Origin: Streptomyces filipinensis | GTDB taxonomy: Bacteria > Actinomycetota > Actinomycetes > Streptomycetales > Streptomycetaceae | Length of the DNA stretch: 64,000 bases | Assembly: GCF_014649495.1 (NCBI RefSeq) | Contig: NZ_BMTD01000011.1 | Span: 1 to 64,000, forward strand | Direction: 5' to 3' | Shown: in pieces, positions 26,613 through 35,771 of the stretch | Numbering within the stretch: position 1 is the first letter of the stretch | Layout of the letters: the number at the start of each line of letters is the position of its first letter | Notes under the pieces: generated by a model | Told to the model about the DNA's origin: nothing | What the model saw: only the letters and a program-made list of their open reading frames with translations | Database searches by the model: none | Position numbers and translations under genes: made by a program

Positions 26613-26646
26613 AGTCCCCCGTGTTTTTCTCTGAGCGTGGGGGACT
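26613..26646 (-). promoter_or_regulatory. Hairpin overlapping the ribosome binding site of the WhiB-like gene
   Basis: AGTCCCCC (26613-26620) and GGGGGACT (26639-26646) are complementary. In the minus-strand message the second arm contains GGGGGA, the probable ribosome binding site 7-8 nt before the ATG, so folding would hide it. Confidence 0.5.
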
Positions 26647-26654
26647 CTAAAACA

Positions 26655-26675
26655 CGTTGCAAAAGGGGTGCAACG
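26655..26675. promoter_or_regulatory. Inverted repeat upstream of the WhiB-like gene
   Basis: CGTTGCA-N7-TGCAACG: perfect 7 bp arms, centred about 59 bp upstream of the ATG at 26606. A plausible dimeric repressor or activator site. Confidence 0.5.
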
Positions 26676-26733
26676 CACCCGCAAACCGCGTACAGAGTTG
26701 AGACAGTGACGCGACGAAACGTTCACAGCAGCC

Positions 26734-27339
26734 TCAACTATTCGGATTCTTCGTGGGCTTGCCGCCGGAAGTGGCCGTGGTCGGCACCCGGCGCAGCCGC
26801 GTGAGCAGCTTCTTCGCCGTGCTGCCGCGAAACGCGAGCACCCCGAGCACGCCGAGGAAACCGATCGGGATGCCGGCCTCGGGCGTGAACATCCCGATGA
26901 CCGAGGCAATGACGAGGATCACATCCGCGACCACCACGGTCACACCGCGCCGCCCGGGGTGTTCCTTCACCATCCAGGCACCGAGCAGGGCCATGCCGGC
27001 GAGCGCCCAGTAGCCGAAGACGGCCTGGCCGGTGAGCGGGGTCGCCTTCGCGCCTCGGGCGATGTCGGCGGCGGTCGCCCAGTAGCCGGTGAGCGCCAGG
27101 GTGACCACCGTGGAGGCGAGCGCCATCAGCAGCTGGGCACGGCGGCGCAGCAGCCAGACGAGTCCGCCCAGCAGTGCGAGAGCCACGAGTGCCACAAAGG
27201 ACGAGACGCTCTGCGACGCGATGACGACGAGCGTGTATACGACGGCCACCCCGATGACGACGCGGGGCAGGAGGCGTACCGCCCAGGAGTCGTTCTTGTC
27301 CTGCCGCAGTAGGCGACGGAGGGGATGCTCAGGACTCAT
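26734..27339 (-). CDS. Multi-pass membrane protein of the secretion-like locus
   Basis: 201 residues from ATG 27339 with about six hydrophobic helices (VVIGVAVVYTLVVIA, FVALVALALLGGLVWLL, LLMALASTVVTLALTG, YWALAGMALLGAWMV, VVVADVILVIASVIGMF, IPIGFLGVLGVLAF) and a basic C-terminus. No family is recognised. It sits 5 bp downstream of the 370-residue gene with a GGAGAG site, so it belongs to the operon. It could be a channel component, an immunity factor or an accessory membrane protein. Confidence 0.7.
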   Translation of the reverse strand: MSPEHPLRRLLRQDKNDSWAVRLLPRVVIGVAVVYTLVVIASQSVSSFVALVALALLGGLVWLLRRRAQLLMALASTVVTLALTGYWATAADIARGAKATPLTGQAVFGYWALAGMALLGAWMVKEHPGRRGVTVVVADVILVIASVIGMFTPEAGIPIGFLGVLGVLAFRGSTAKKLLTRLRRVPTTATSGGKPTKNPNS

Positions 27340-27344
27340 ACGGC

Positions 27345-28457
27345 TCACTCTCCGATCCCGGTGCTGGGGGCTTTGGCCGGGGCGGGGGAAGCCTGGGCGG
27401 GCTCGACGGGTCCGGAATGTCCGGCCGGGACGACGACCTGGCGTGCCTGCACGGCGACACCTGGCATCCAGTCGACCCCGTGGAAACCGCTGACGAGGGC
27501 CTTGGTAGGTGGTGTCTGTTCGGTACCGACTGCCGCGGGTTGCTGTTCCTCCATGGCAGGGGCGGTCGCCTCCTGCTGCGCGCGCAGGCTGAGAACTTCC
27601 TCGGTGAACTGCTCTGCGGCGGAGTCCCGTCCGTCCAACTGCGCCACACGCGCACACACTTCCAAAACGGCGGCGCGCTGGGCCTCTACGGTGGGAAGGG
27701 ACCGGAGGTTGTCCAGATCCAGGTAGCCGGCGGTCCAGTACTTCTGTGTCGGCGGGTTGTCCGGGTCCGGGGCGAAGAAGTGCAGGTGCGAGCGGATCGC
27801 CTCGTCGGACAGCAGCTGGTGCGTCTCCGGGGGGAGTCCCTTCAGGACGTCCTCCGGGAGGTCGTAGGCGAAGTGGATGTTCTCGGGGCCTGTGCCCCGG
27901 CGCAGCTGGGGCATCTCCGTCTCGTACGCGACGCTCCACGGTGCCATGGTCGCGGTGAACGCGATGACCTCGCCGTCCACGCTCTGGGCGTACTTCTCGG
28001 ACAGCGCGGCCCAGGCCTTCCGGGCCAGGGCGTTCCCGCTGGCCTCATCAAGCTGCAGGATCTCCCGGACTTCCGGACGCCAGAGATGGAGCTTGTCCAG
28101 GAGCTGTCCGCCCGGTGTGCCCTCCAGGTAGCGTGCTGAGCCCGATTCGACCGCGTTCTCGTCCTCGGACCAGATTTCGGCTATGTACTGATTGCTCAGC
28201 ACCTTGTCCGGCGGCAGGGACGGGTGCGGAATGCCGTGGGACCAGAAGGCCGACTTCATGCCCGGGTGCGGCGGGCTGACGTCGAGCTCGCTGATGTAGT
28301 CGAGGAGGTACTTCTCGAGGCTTCCCGCCTTCTCGGCCCCCGCGAGGAGCATGTCGGCGGCGTGTTCCACCTCCTCCTCGGACAGCGCAGCGCCGGCCTC
28401 ACGCTGCCGATCCAGCGCACGCTCCGTGGCTGTCTCGGCGGTTGTCCCGTCGCTCAC
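27345..28457 (-). CDS. Unknown protein, family A copy 1 (paralogue of 39723-40745)
   Basis: 370 residues, soluble. The central region AWAALSEKYAQSVDGEVIAF, then APWSVAYETEMPQL, ENIHFAYDLP and LPPETHQLLSDEAIRSHLHF, aligns with the gene at 39723-40745 (VWSTVSQRYAEAAQGPVVAF, SVLGKDELPRL, DNIRFPLPAP, LPPEIDALIADDAMRAQ). Both end with PGVAV and a Pro/Ala-rich tail. A Phe-rich strand followed by Ser and Glu at these spacings recalls ADP-ribosyltransferase-like folds, but I cannot establish the catalytic triad. It starts at GTG 28457, overlapping the family B gene stop by 4 bp. The pairing with a family B gene in both places suggests the two proteins work together. Confidence 0.75.
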   Translation of the reverse strand: MSDGTTAETATERALDRQREAGAALSEEEVEHAADMLLAGAEKAGSLEKYLLDYISELDVSPPHPGMKSAFWSHGIPHPSLPPDKVLSNQYIAEIWSEDENAVESGSARYLEGTPGGQLLDKLHLWRPEVREILQLDEASGNALARKAWAALSEKYAQSVDGEVIAFTATMAPWSVAYETEMPQLRRGTGPENIHFAYDLPEDVLKGLPPETHQLLSDEAIRSHLHFFAPDPDNPPTQKYWTAGYLDLDNLRSLPTVEAQRAAVLEVCARVAQLDGRDSAAEQFTEEVLSLRAQQEATAPAMEEQQPAAVGTEQTPPTKALVSGFHGVDWMPGVAVQARQVVVPAGHSGPVEPAQASPAPAKAPSTGIGE

Positions 28458-29065
28458 TCCAGCTCCTGGGGGTAGCAGTTCAGGCTGATCATGACGCCGC
28501 GTCGGCCCACGCCCGTCGAGGAGACGCCGCCACTGAACGCCTTCAGGACAACGACCGGTCCTTCGGGGTCAGCGCTCCGCCAGATCGCGATCCGGTACGG
28601 GTTGCGGGTCCGAAGGCGCCGCTCGCGGGACGGGAGCCAGTGGGGAGGGTTGCCGGAATCGGGGAAGTCTGGTGCGTCCCATGCGCCGGAGAAGCTCGGT
28701 TTGCCGAGCACCTCCTCGGCTGCCGTCTCATACGCCGGCCAGGCACCGGCGGCGATGTCGAGCACCTGCTCGTTCTCCTCGGGGCTGTCCGCCCGTACCT
28801 GCCAGGTCGTCCAGCCGAGGGACTGGACTGGGCTCCAACCGCCTCCGACGACCGGTGTGAGGGTCAGTCGGCCGTCGGTCGAGGTGCGTACGGCCAGGAC
28901 CCGGTCCTCGGGCAGGGGCTTCCAGCCGAACAGGGCGCACCAGTCGTCCAGGGCCTGGCCGGGGACGGGCGGACCGGCCCAGACCGCGGGCCAGTCCACG
29001 TGCTCCAGGCCGGTCAGCTCGGTGGCCAACCGCTGCGGTGACTCGTCGATCAGCAACGTGGGCAT
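28454..29065 (-). CDS. Unknown protein, family B copy 1 (DWxxVWAG family)
   Basis: 203 residues. It shares with the genes at 29094-29711 and 39112-39726: VDWPAVWAG near residue 25, WCALFGWKPL, WDAPDFPDS, RNPYRIAIWR and a closing GVMISLNCYP. All three lack signal peptides and membrane helices. It overlaps the following family A gene by 4 bp (GTGA). No known domain is recognised; a partner or immunity-like role to family A is a hypothesis from the pairing only. Confidence 0.75.
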   Translation of the reverse strand: MPTLLIDESPQRLATELTGLEHVDWPAVWAGPPVPGQALDDWCALFGWKPLPEDRVLAVRTSTDGRLTLTPVVGGGWSPVQSLGWTTWQVRADSPEENEQVLDIAAGAWPAYETAAEEVLGKPSFSGAWDAPDFPDSGNPPHWLPSRERRLRTRNPYRIAIWRSADPEGPVVVLKAFSGGVSSTGVGRRGVMISLNCYPQELE

Positions 29066-29093
29066 GTCTGCTCCCGATTTCTTCTCTCGTCCC

Positions 29094-29711
29094 TCAGGCG
29101 TGCCGGTCCGGTCCGGGCATGGGCTGTTCCCGAGGGCTGTGGCATATCAGAGCGATCCTCGCATCAGCCGGAACGGGAGCCGTCTGCGAACCCAGTCCGA
29201 GGTCCGACCTCAGTTCGAAGACCGGTGCGCCGGGTGTGCGGAAGCGCCAGACCGCGGTGCGGTGCGGATTGGGCTGCTCCTCGCGTCGCTCGGGGCCGGA
29301 GCCGGGGGATTCCGGGAAGTCCGGGTCCTCCTGGATGCCGTTCCCGATGGGCTCGCCCATGACACCCCGCAGGGCGGCGAGGTGGGCTGTGAAGCTGCCC
29401 AGGGCCAGCCGGGTCACGCGATCGTTCTCGACGACGTCGCGAGCCCGCGCCGCCCACATCGTGTGCTCGACCCGGGTCACGGCACGGCCGGGAGCAGAGG
29501 CGGCCACGTGAAGGCGGGTGCCGCCCGCCGTGCGCACCCACAGACCCGCCTGGAACCACAGCGGCTGCCAGCCGAGTGCCGCGCACCAGGAGGTGCGCTG
29601 GTCCGCTCCCTCCGGCACTCCCGCCCACACCGTGGACCAGTCCACCTCGACGAGCCGCTCCAGCTCCGCCAGCAGCTGGGCTGGGGTGCGTGAGGCGGTC
29701 AGGACGGGCAT
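29094..29711 (-). CDS. Unknown protein, family B copy 2 (DWxxVWAG family)
   Basis: 205 residues from ATG 29711, preceded by GAGGAG. Shared landmarks with the other two copies are VDWSTVWAGVPEG, WCAALGWQPLWF, DPDFPESPG, PNPHRTAVWRF and ARIALICHSP. It is the most divergent copy and the only one without an adjoining family A gene of its own: copy 1 of family B lies directly downstream (28 bp). It follows the VirB6-like gene by 46 bp, within the same operon. Confidence 0.75.
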   Translation of the reverse strand: MPVLTASRTPAQLLAELERLVEVDWSTVWAGVPEGADQRTSWCAALGWQPLWFQAGLWVRTAGGTRLHVAASAPGRAVTRVEHTMWAARARDVVENDRVTRLALGSFTAHLAALRGVMGEPIGNGIQEDPDFPESPGSGPERREEQPNPHRTAVWRFRTPGAPVFELRSDLGLGSQTAPVPADARIALICHSPREQPMPGPDRHA

Positions 29712-29757
29712 GGAGCGACTCCTCGGTGCTGGCGGGGCTGGCGGGTACGGGGTGGGG

Positions 29758-31950
29758 CTACACGCGGCCGTTGGGGCCGCGCGGGTCCCTCGGAGGGGTG
29801 GGCGCCGGTGGACGCGGGGCGGCCGGGGGCTCGGGTGCGGGGGTGCGCGGCGTGGGCGGTGCGGACGGCCGTGGTACGGACGGCTGCTGCGGCACGGGCT
29901 GATGCGGCGCCATGTGCTGCCGTGCGGGCGGCGGTGTCTGGCCGGCGGGGCGGGGCTGGTGCTGCTGCTCCGTCGGCACCGCCGTCGAGGGGTCGCTGCT
30001 CCACTGGCCCTGGGAGGCCGCGCTGACCCGGCCGGTGCGGCGGGGAGCGGGCTGAGTGGGAGTCCTGCCCTCCTCTTCGGGCTGCTCCTGCTGCGTCTTC
30101 GCCTTCTTGCCGAAGGTGTCCTTGTAGTTCTTGTTGGTGAGCCGGGTGCCCTGGTAGGCGGCTTTGCGCTGATTGCGCTCGCCCACGTCGAGGACGCCGC
30201 TCTTCTGCAGCTTTCCGCGAAGGAGTCGCCTGTCCACGATCCGGGCCGCGCCGCCGGCCATGCGCCCGGCAACCCGCCCGGCCGAGCCTTCCTTGGGCTT
30301 CAGCACAGCGCCTGTCTTGTCGGCAAGGTTCCCGCTGCTCGCCGCGGCCGCCGCGCCGATGCCCAGCGCGTCGTCCGCTCCCGCCACCTGCGGGGTGAAC
30401 TTCCCGGACAGCAGGTTCTTGAGCAGCACGACCACGGCGATCGTGACCAGGAGGAGCATCAGCAGCTGTACGCCCAGCGGCTCCGGGAGCGGGAGGATCA
30501 GCTGGTAGAAGAGAAGCAGGATGGTGAGGATCACGCCGAAGCCGGCGCGCAGCACGAAGCTGTGGACGAAGGTCTGCCACCAGCCCCTGAGCAGCTTCTG
30601 CTGGGTCGGGTGGATCGCGATGGTCGCGATCAGGGGCAGCAGGATCACCATGATCAGCGTGACCGCGTGCCACAGCAGCGTGAGGGCGCTGAGCACCATC
30701 ACCATGATGCCGACGATCAGAGAGGCGACCAGGGCGTAGACGCCCATGCTGATGCGTGCGCCGGGCTTGTCGCCGCTCCACATCTCGTAGACGTCGGGGG
30801 GCTCATTCTCGGCGACGTAGTTACGCACCCATCCGTAATCATGCTCCTTGTCCTTCATGACCTTGTCTGTGACTTGCTTTTTACTCCCGTCGGGATACAG
30901 CTCGAAGTTGTTCAGCGACTGAACGGAGACCTGCCGGACACGCAAATCGTTGCAATAAGTCTTTGCGAGATCACATTTGACGTGGTTGTCGCCGTCTTTC
31001 CATGGGATGGGCGTCTTGCCCTTGTCGCCGAACTGGCCTATGGCCCAGGGGCGGAAGGCCAGGGTGTCGTACATGGCGCAAGTGGATATACGCATGCCGC
31101 GCCGTGGCACGCCGCTCGGCAGGGCGCAGGGGGGACTGATGTCGCCCGTCGCACTGCTCAGTACCGCCTCGGCCAGTGCGGCGTTGCCCTGCGCGATTCC
31201 GGAGTCGGCCTTCTGGACCACCGTCGTGTAGTTGTTGTCGACCAGGAAGGCGGACACCGCGATCACGACGAAGGCGGCCCACCCCACGCCCGACCAGACC
31301 TCGCGCATGTCGCCCTTGCGCCATTTGCCGAACACCCACAGACCGGTGAGCAGGATCATGGTGGGGACGGCCACCTTGAACACCCTGTTGTTCAGGCGGT
31401 CGACGACGCTGTCGTGTCCCTCGACGGTGTGCTCGTAGAGCGCGGAGAGCGGGCTCGGGTTGGACGCGATCTCCTTGAGGCTGATCGCGGCCCGGCTGAC
31501 GAACTTGCTGATGTCGAAGATCGCCTGCGCGATGGTGTTGCTGATCGCGTTCTGGATGCTGCAGTCGTCGGCGTGGTCGCCGTCTCGGCCGTCCCTTGCC
31601 TCATCCTGGCTCTGCTGCGTGGCAGCCCAGTTGAGACCCCGCATGCCGTCGATCTCGTAGAGCGTGTAGTCCGCGGGGGTCTTGGGCATCGGTTCGGCCC
31701 CGGAGATCAGACCGTGCGAGCTGTCCCACTGCTTCACCGCGGGGAAGATGTTCTCTCCGCCGGCGCCCGGCACGTCCGCCCTCTGGTTGATGCTCTGGTC
31801 CACCCAGTCGCAGGCGCTCGTGCCGAACATGGCATTGGCGGACTGCGGGGTGGAGAGAGACAGCGCGATCACGCCGAGCACCACGAACAAAACGGCGCGC
31901 GCGGCGACACCGGTACTGATGACTGCCTTGCGCAGGGGGTGGGTCAGCAT
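29758..31950 (-). CDS. VirB6/TrbL-like polytopic membrane protein
   Basis: 730 residues. A signal-like first helix (VISTGVAARAVLFVVLGVIALSL) is followed by a long loop with several Cys (SACDWVDQSIN, DDCSIQN). At least six helices follow from about residue 180 (VAVPTMILLTGLWVFG, VGWAAFVVIAVSAFLV, ALVASLIVGIMVMVLSALTLL, TLIMVILLPLIATIAI, LRAGFGVILTILLLFYQLI, LLMLLLVTIAVVVLL). The tail is cytoplasmic, basic and then Pro-rich, about 200 residues long. Size and topology fit the VirB6/TcpH-like inner-membrane channel protein of Gram-positive type IV systems. The assignment is from topology and context, not a strong motif. Confidence 0.7.
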   Translation of the reverse strand: MLTHPLRKAVISTGVAARAVLFVVLGVIALSLSTPQSANAMFGTSACDWVDQSINQRADVPGAGGENIFPAVKQWDSSHGLISGAEPMPKTPADYTLYEIDGMRGLNWAATQQSQDEARDGRDGDHADDCSIQNAISNTIAQAIFDISKFVSRAAISLKEIASNPSPLSALYEHTVEGHDSVVDRLNNRVFKVAVPTMILLTGLWVFGKWRKGDMREVWSGVGWAAFVVIAVSAFLVDNNYTTVVQKADSGIAQGNAALAEAVLSSATGDISPPCALPSGVPRRGMRISTCAMYDTLAFRPWAIGQFGDKGKTPIPWKDGDNHVKCDLAKTYCNDLRVRQVSVQSLNNFELYPDGSKKQVTDKVMKDKEHDYGWVRNYVAENEPPDVYEMWSGDKPGARISMGVYALVASLIVGIMVMVLSALTLLWHAVTLIMVILLPLIATIAIHPTQQKLLRGWWQTFVHSFVLRAGFGVILTILLLFYQLILPLPEPLGVQLLMLLLVTIAVVVLLKNLLSGKFTPQVAGADDALGIGAAAAASSGNLADKTGAVLKPKEGSAGRVAGRMAGGAARIVDRRLLRGKLQKSGVLDVGERNQRKAAYQGTRLTNKNYKDTFGKKAKTQQEQPEEEGRTPTQPAPRRTGRVSAASQGQWSSDPSTAVPTEQQHQPRPAGQTPPPARQHMAPHQPVPQQPSVPRPSAPPTPRTPAPEPPAAPRPPAPTPPRDPRGPNGRV

Positions 31951-31969
31951 GCGATGTCCTTCGGACGGA

Positions 31970-32578
31970 TCAGAAGCGGGAGAAGTAGTTGGTCACGACG
32001 CACCCGTCCACGAGCGCGGGCTCCTTCTTGTAGCCGCTGGGCATCTGGAACTTCGGATCGCATGTGAAGTACTTGAGGCCGGACGCCTGCAGATCGTGGG
32101 CCGTTTCGGCGCCACCGGGCACCACCAGGAAGTTCTTGCCGACCAGGACGCCCCTGGTGAGGCCGCTGGTTTTGTAAGCGGCCTGGAACTTCTTCATGTC
32201 CACCAGGGCCATCGTGGTGGAGTCGGAGTAGTTGTCCCTGCAGACGTAACGGTCCTTGACGCCCCAGACTGCCGCCGGACGCTCGTCGGGGATGTCCCAG
32301 GCCGGGTCGGTGCCGCTGAAGCTTCCCGCGTCGTACTTGTCGCCCGACTGCAGGTCCAGGCAGGAGCCGTGCTGATTGAGGATGTCGGAGATGTCGGCGA
32401 CGCTGGAGGCCGAGGGCAGTCCGCCGTCGGCGGCGCCGCCGGTCGACTTGCCTTCACCGTCGCTGTTGCCGGCCCCGGCGGCCACACCACCGCTGTCCTT
32501 GTTGTCGTCGCCGCACGCGGCCACGGACGTCGACAAGACCAGGAGGGCGCCCACGGCCAGGGCTCGCTTGAGTCGCAT
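31970..32578 (-). CDS. Lipoprotein of the secretion-like locus
   Basis: 202 residues with a lipobox (MRLKRALAVGALLVLSTSVAAC, lipidated Cys at 22) and a Ser/Gly-rich linker. The folded domain contains GSCLDLQSGDKYDAGSF, YVCRDNYSDSTTMALVDMKK, GVLVGKNFLVVPGG and the C-terminal KYFTCDPKFQMPSGYKKEP then VDGCVVTNYFSRF. Four conserved cysteines suggest two disulfides outside the membrane. The C-terminal 35 residues are duplicated, in diverged form, in the 45-residue gene immediately upstream. It is probably an extracytoplasmic component of the apparatus. Confidence 0.8.
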   Translation of the reverse strand: MRLKRALAVGALLVLSTSVAACGDDNKDSGGVAAGAGNSDGEGKSTGGAADGGLPSASSVADISDILNQHGSCLDLQSGDKYDAGSFSGTDPAWDIPDERPAAVWGVKDRYVCRDNYSDSTTMALVDMKKFQAAYKTSGLTRGVLVGKNFLVVPGGAETAHDLQASGLKYFTCDPKFQMPSGYKKEPALVDGCVVTNYFSRF

Positions 32579-32595
32579 GATGATGTCCTTCTGCC

Positions 32596-32733
32596 TTACT
32601 GGGGGACGTGGTCGGTCAGGACGCAGCCGTCGATGCGTGCGGGCTGCACGCTGTGGCCGCTGGGGACCTTGAGATCGGGGCAGCAGTTCAGGACCCGCAG
32701 GTCTGTCCGGGGGTTTCGGGTCGTGGGGGTCAT
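32596..32733 (-). CDS. 45-residue peptide homologous to the lipoprotein C-terminus, coupled to the VirB4-like gene
   Basis: ATG at 32733 overlaps the VirB4-like stop (ATGA) and the frame ends at TAA 32596-32598. The product contains DLRVLNCCPDLKVPSGHSVQP and ARIDGCVLTDHV, which parallels the lipoprotein tail (GLKYFTCDPKFQMPSG..., VDGCVVTNYF): Cys, CP/CD, PSG and DGCV all keep their spacing. It has no signal peptide, so either it is the remnant of a duplicated lipoprotein gene or a genuine small partner kept by translational coupling. Confidence 0.6.
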   Translation of the reverse strand: MTPTTRNPRTDLRVLNCCPDLKVPSGHSVQPARIDGCVLTDHVPQ

Positions 32734-35717
32734 ACGGCTGTCGATTCCGCCGCCACGGCAGTGGGCTGCGCCGGGTCCTCCTCCGCCTCCTGCAGGAACG
32801 TCCAGTCCCAGACGCTGACCGGCGGATTGATGCCCTGCCGGGTCGGGCGGGTCGTGCCGTTGGTGTCCGTCGCGGCGAGGATCTCCTTGAACACCAGGTC
32901 TACGGCGACCGTACCGACCCGCTTGTCGGCGTCGCGCTGGAGGCAGACACCGGTGCGGAGTTCCTGCAGGGCGGCGATGACCTTCGGGTCGTCCTCGGGG
33001 CGGCCGAGGAGCGGGGCGACCAGGGAGGCTTCCTGGGCCGACTTCTGCTTGAACGCGAACACCGTGTGGATCTGGTTGGCGCCACCGCTGCGGGCCTCGG
33101 AGTCCTCGATCTGGACCAGGTCGATGGCCTGCTGGGTGATCAGGACGGTCACGGCCAGGTAGGAACGGCCCTGCTTCAGGGCCCGGCGCATCAGGTCCCG
33201 GCCCGACTCCGTCGCCGTGACGACGTACGCCTCGTCGACGAAGAGGGCCTTGGGGCGCAGGCCGACCTGGCCGGTGACCGGGTTCTTCTCGTAGCCGACG
33301 TCCAGCATCTGGCTGCCCAGTTCCACGACCGCCATCAGGGCCGTCGCCGCCAGGCGTTCCGCCGGGTTCCAGTTGCGCGGGTCGGACGCCGCCGGCGACT
33401 GGAAGCCGCGCATGGTGATGACCGTACGCCGCTTGCGCATGCTGGACAGGGGCTGCGGGCGTTCCGCGAACGACAGGCGGGCGTACGGCAGGGTGCGCAG
33501 CTCGGTGAGGAGCATCTGGGCGAGCTTCAGGTCCTTCGTCGCCTCCCTGTCACCCGTCGCGACGGCGTGGTCGTAGGCCGCGACGACCTCGTCGACCACC
33601 TGCCACAGCGTCGGCCGGGGCACCTGCTGCTCGGCCTCGCGGGCCGAGTAGCCCTGTTCCACCGCCTGGCGTATCGCGGAGTTGTAGCGGCCGATGACCG
33701 TCGCCATCCCCTCGATGACGGGCAGCCGTACGCGCTGGTAGTCCTCGTCTCCGAGGAAGCCGCGCAGCATCGACTCGGCGAGGAGCCGGCCCGCGGGCAC
33801 ATCGCGGGCGATCACCCACGGATCCAGTACGCCCGCCTGGCCCTTGAGGAGGTCGACGACCTCCGTCTCCGCCCAGAACTCCGGGTTGACCGGCTGGAAC
33901 GCGCTCTGCGGAGTGCCGAGGACGCCGGCCTCCGCGTCGGCCGGAAACGCCGGGTCGTTCACCTGGGCGCCGAAGGCCAGGTAGTAGCACATCTGGGCGA
34001 AGTCGGTCTTGGGGTCGATGACCAGGCAGCGGACGCCCGACTCCGACTCCTCGTAGAACTTCTGCAGCGCGAGCGAGGACTTGCCACCGCCGGACGCGCC
34101 GACGATGGCGAGGCCACCGCCGTCGTTGCGGGCCGGACCGACGTGCAGTGAGTAGTGGACCGGCATCTTGCCCGCCCAGCCGACCAGGTTGCCGACCCAG
34201 CCCAGGCGCTTGCCGGAGCGGGTCTCGGGGTTGTCACCCAGTTCGGTGCCCGCCGTGGGCAGGCCGGCGCCGAGCTGCTCGACCTCCTGCAGCCGCAGGT
34301 AGGGGGCGATCGGCAGCTTGGGCGCGTCACCGGGCAGCTGGGACTGCAGCAGACGCCACTGCTGACGGGTCGGGCGCAGCAGCGTGACCTTCAGGTCCTG
34401 CTTGAACTGCATCTCCAGAACGCGGCGGCGGCGCTCCAGCTCCTTGACGTCGGGGGCCGAGATCGTGAAGCGGATCTGCGCCTCCATACCCGGCATCTTG
34501 TGCTCCTCGATGTCATCGACGAGCTCCTGGGCGCGGGTGACCTGGCTGGCCAGCTTGGTGTCCGGCGTGCGGCCGGAGTTGGCCATGTCGTTCATCTCGT
34601 CCACGAGGTTGCCGCGGATCTTGTCGGCGCGGTCCTTGAACTTCGAGTACGGGATGAGCGTGAACCGCATGTCGATCTCGACCGGGAACTCCACGTGCTG
34701 GGAGGCGTAGCGGGCCCACGCGGTCGACTGGCGGAAGCGGGTCTCGGCCGGCCAGTTGGCGGCCACCAGCGTGGTGGTGTAGCTGGTCTGCTGTTCGCCC
34801 GTGACCTCGTCGTACTGGTGCAGCACGATGTGCGTCTTACGGTTCTCACCGGAGAAGTCGACGACCAGGTCGAACTGGTCCGGGCCCCAGGCGCGCGAGC
34901 CCAGGATCGGCTCCGGCGGCACGGGCAGGTCGCCGTGCAGCGGCTTGCGGATCAGCCAGACGAGTTCCTCGCGGGTGAGCGGGGTGCCCTTGAGGCCTTC
35001 CAGGCTCTCGTGCACCTCCACCGCGGTCTGCGTCCACTCCGCGAGGACGGAGGGGGACAGCCGCTCGTCCGCGACTCCGGTCGCGACGGAGGCGGCCTGG
35101 TCGGCCGTGCCGCGTACGCCCTGGAGCAGTCCGGGCTCGTCGTAGGGCTCGTCGTCCTGGGACAGGACCCCCGTACCGCCGCTGCTGCGCTTCAGGGAGC
35201 CCAGCTTCACCAGGAGGATGTTGCGCTCCCGTTTGGCGCCGATGCGCTCCTGGTACTCCGCCTTGCGCAGGTTGTAGGCCTTGTAGTTCTCCGTGGGCTC
35301 CCAGGCGACGGCGTTCAGCTCCTCCGCCCAGCTCAGCGCGGTGATCGGCTGGTACACCTTGCGGTAGTGGCACTCGACGTTGCGGTCGCCGCGGGCGAGG
35401 TTGAGCAGACCGCGGGGCGGGCCCTCGGCCATGGCCTGCAGCTCGGCGGCGTTGAGGTACTCGTCGATGGCGGTGGGCAGCACGAGGCCGGTCCACACCG
35501 AGTCGCCGTGCACGAAGATCATGTCGTCGGCATAGCGGTAGGGCAGCCGGAGGTCCTCGCTGCGGGCGGACGACGAGCCGGAGCCCTTGGAACGGGACGC
35601 GGACGACCGTGTCTGGCCGCCGCCCTGGCCCTGCTTCTTGTTGCTCGACGACGCGGCCATGATCATGGCGACCACGAAGAAGGCTGCCGCCGCGCCCAGA
35701 AGGATCAGCATGAACAT
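32730..35717 (-). CDS. VirB4-like secretion ATPase
   Basis: 995 residues. A single N-terminal helix (MFMLILLGAAAAFFVVAMIMA) and a Ser/Gly/Gln linker precede a VirB4-type N-terminal domain with SCREEN-like helices. The AAA+ motor has Walker A GASGGGKSS near residue 540 and Walker B KALFVDEAY near 825, then RRALKQGRSYLAVTVLITQQ as sensor region. VirB4 proteins power pilus or channel assembly and substrate transfer in type IV systems. The membrane-anchored N-terminus and placement after TcpE- and TcpC-like genes fit a Gram-positive (TcpF/ConE-type) system. Confidence 0.88.
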   Translation of the reverse strand: MFMLILLGAAAAFFVVAMIMAASSSNKKQGQGGGQTRSSASRSKGSGSSSARSEDLRLPYRYADDMIFVHGDSVWTGLVLPTAIDEYLNAAELQAMAEGPPRGLLNLARGDRNVECHYRKVYQPITALSWAEELNAVAWEPTENYKAYNLRKAEYQERIGAKRERNILLVKLGSLKRSSGGTGVLSQDDEPYDEPGLLQGVRGTADQAASVATGVADERLSPSVLAEWTQTAVEVHESLEGLKGTPLTREELVWLIRKPLHGDLPVPPEPILGSRAWGPDQFDLVVDFSGENRKTHIVLHQYDEVTGEQQTSYTTTLVAANWPAETRFRQSTAWARYASQHVEFPVEIDMRFTLIPYSKFKDRADKIRGNLVDEMNDMANSGRTPDTKLASQVTRAQELVDDIEEHKMPGMEAQIRFTISAPDVKELERRRRVLEMQFKQDLKVTLLRPTRQQWRLLQSQLPGDAPKLPIAPYLRLQEVEQLGAGLPTAGTELGDNPETRSGKRLGWVGNLVGWAGKMPVHYSLHVGPARNDGGGLAIVGASGGGKSSLALQKFYEESESGVRCLVIDPKTDFAQMCYYLAFGAQVNDPAFPADAEAGVLGTPQSAFQPVNPEFWAETEVVDLLKGQAGVLDPWVIARDVPAGRLLAESMLRGFLGDEDYQRVRLPVIEGMATVIGRYNSAIRQAVEQGYSAREAEQQVPRPTLWQVVDEVVAAYDHAVATGDREATKDLKLAQMLLTELRTLPYARLSFAERPQPLSSMRKRRTVITMRGFQSPAASDPRNWNPAERLAATALMAVVELGSQMLDVGYEKNPVTGQVGLRPKALFVDEAYVVTATESGRDLMRRALKQGRSYLAVTVLITQQAIDLVQIEDSEARSGGANQIHTVFAFKQKSAQEASLVAPLLGRPEDDPKVIAALQELRTGVCLQRDADKRVGTVAVDLVFKEILAATDTNGTTRPTRQGINPPVSVWDWTFLQEAEEDPAQPTAVAAESTAV

Positions 35718-35771
35718 GGAGGAGTCACCCTGCGGTAGTTGACGTAGGACAGTGGGAGGCCGGCGATCGGG

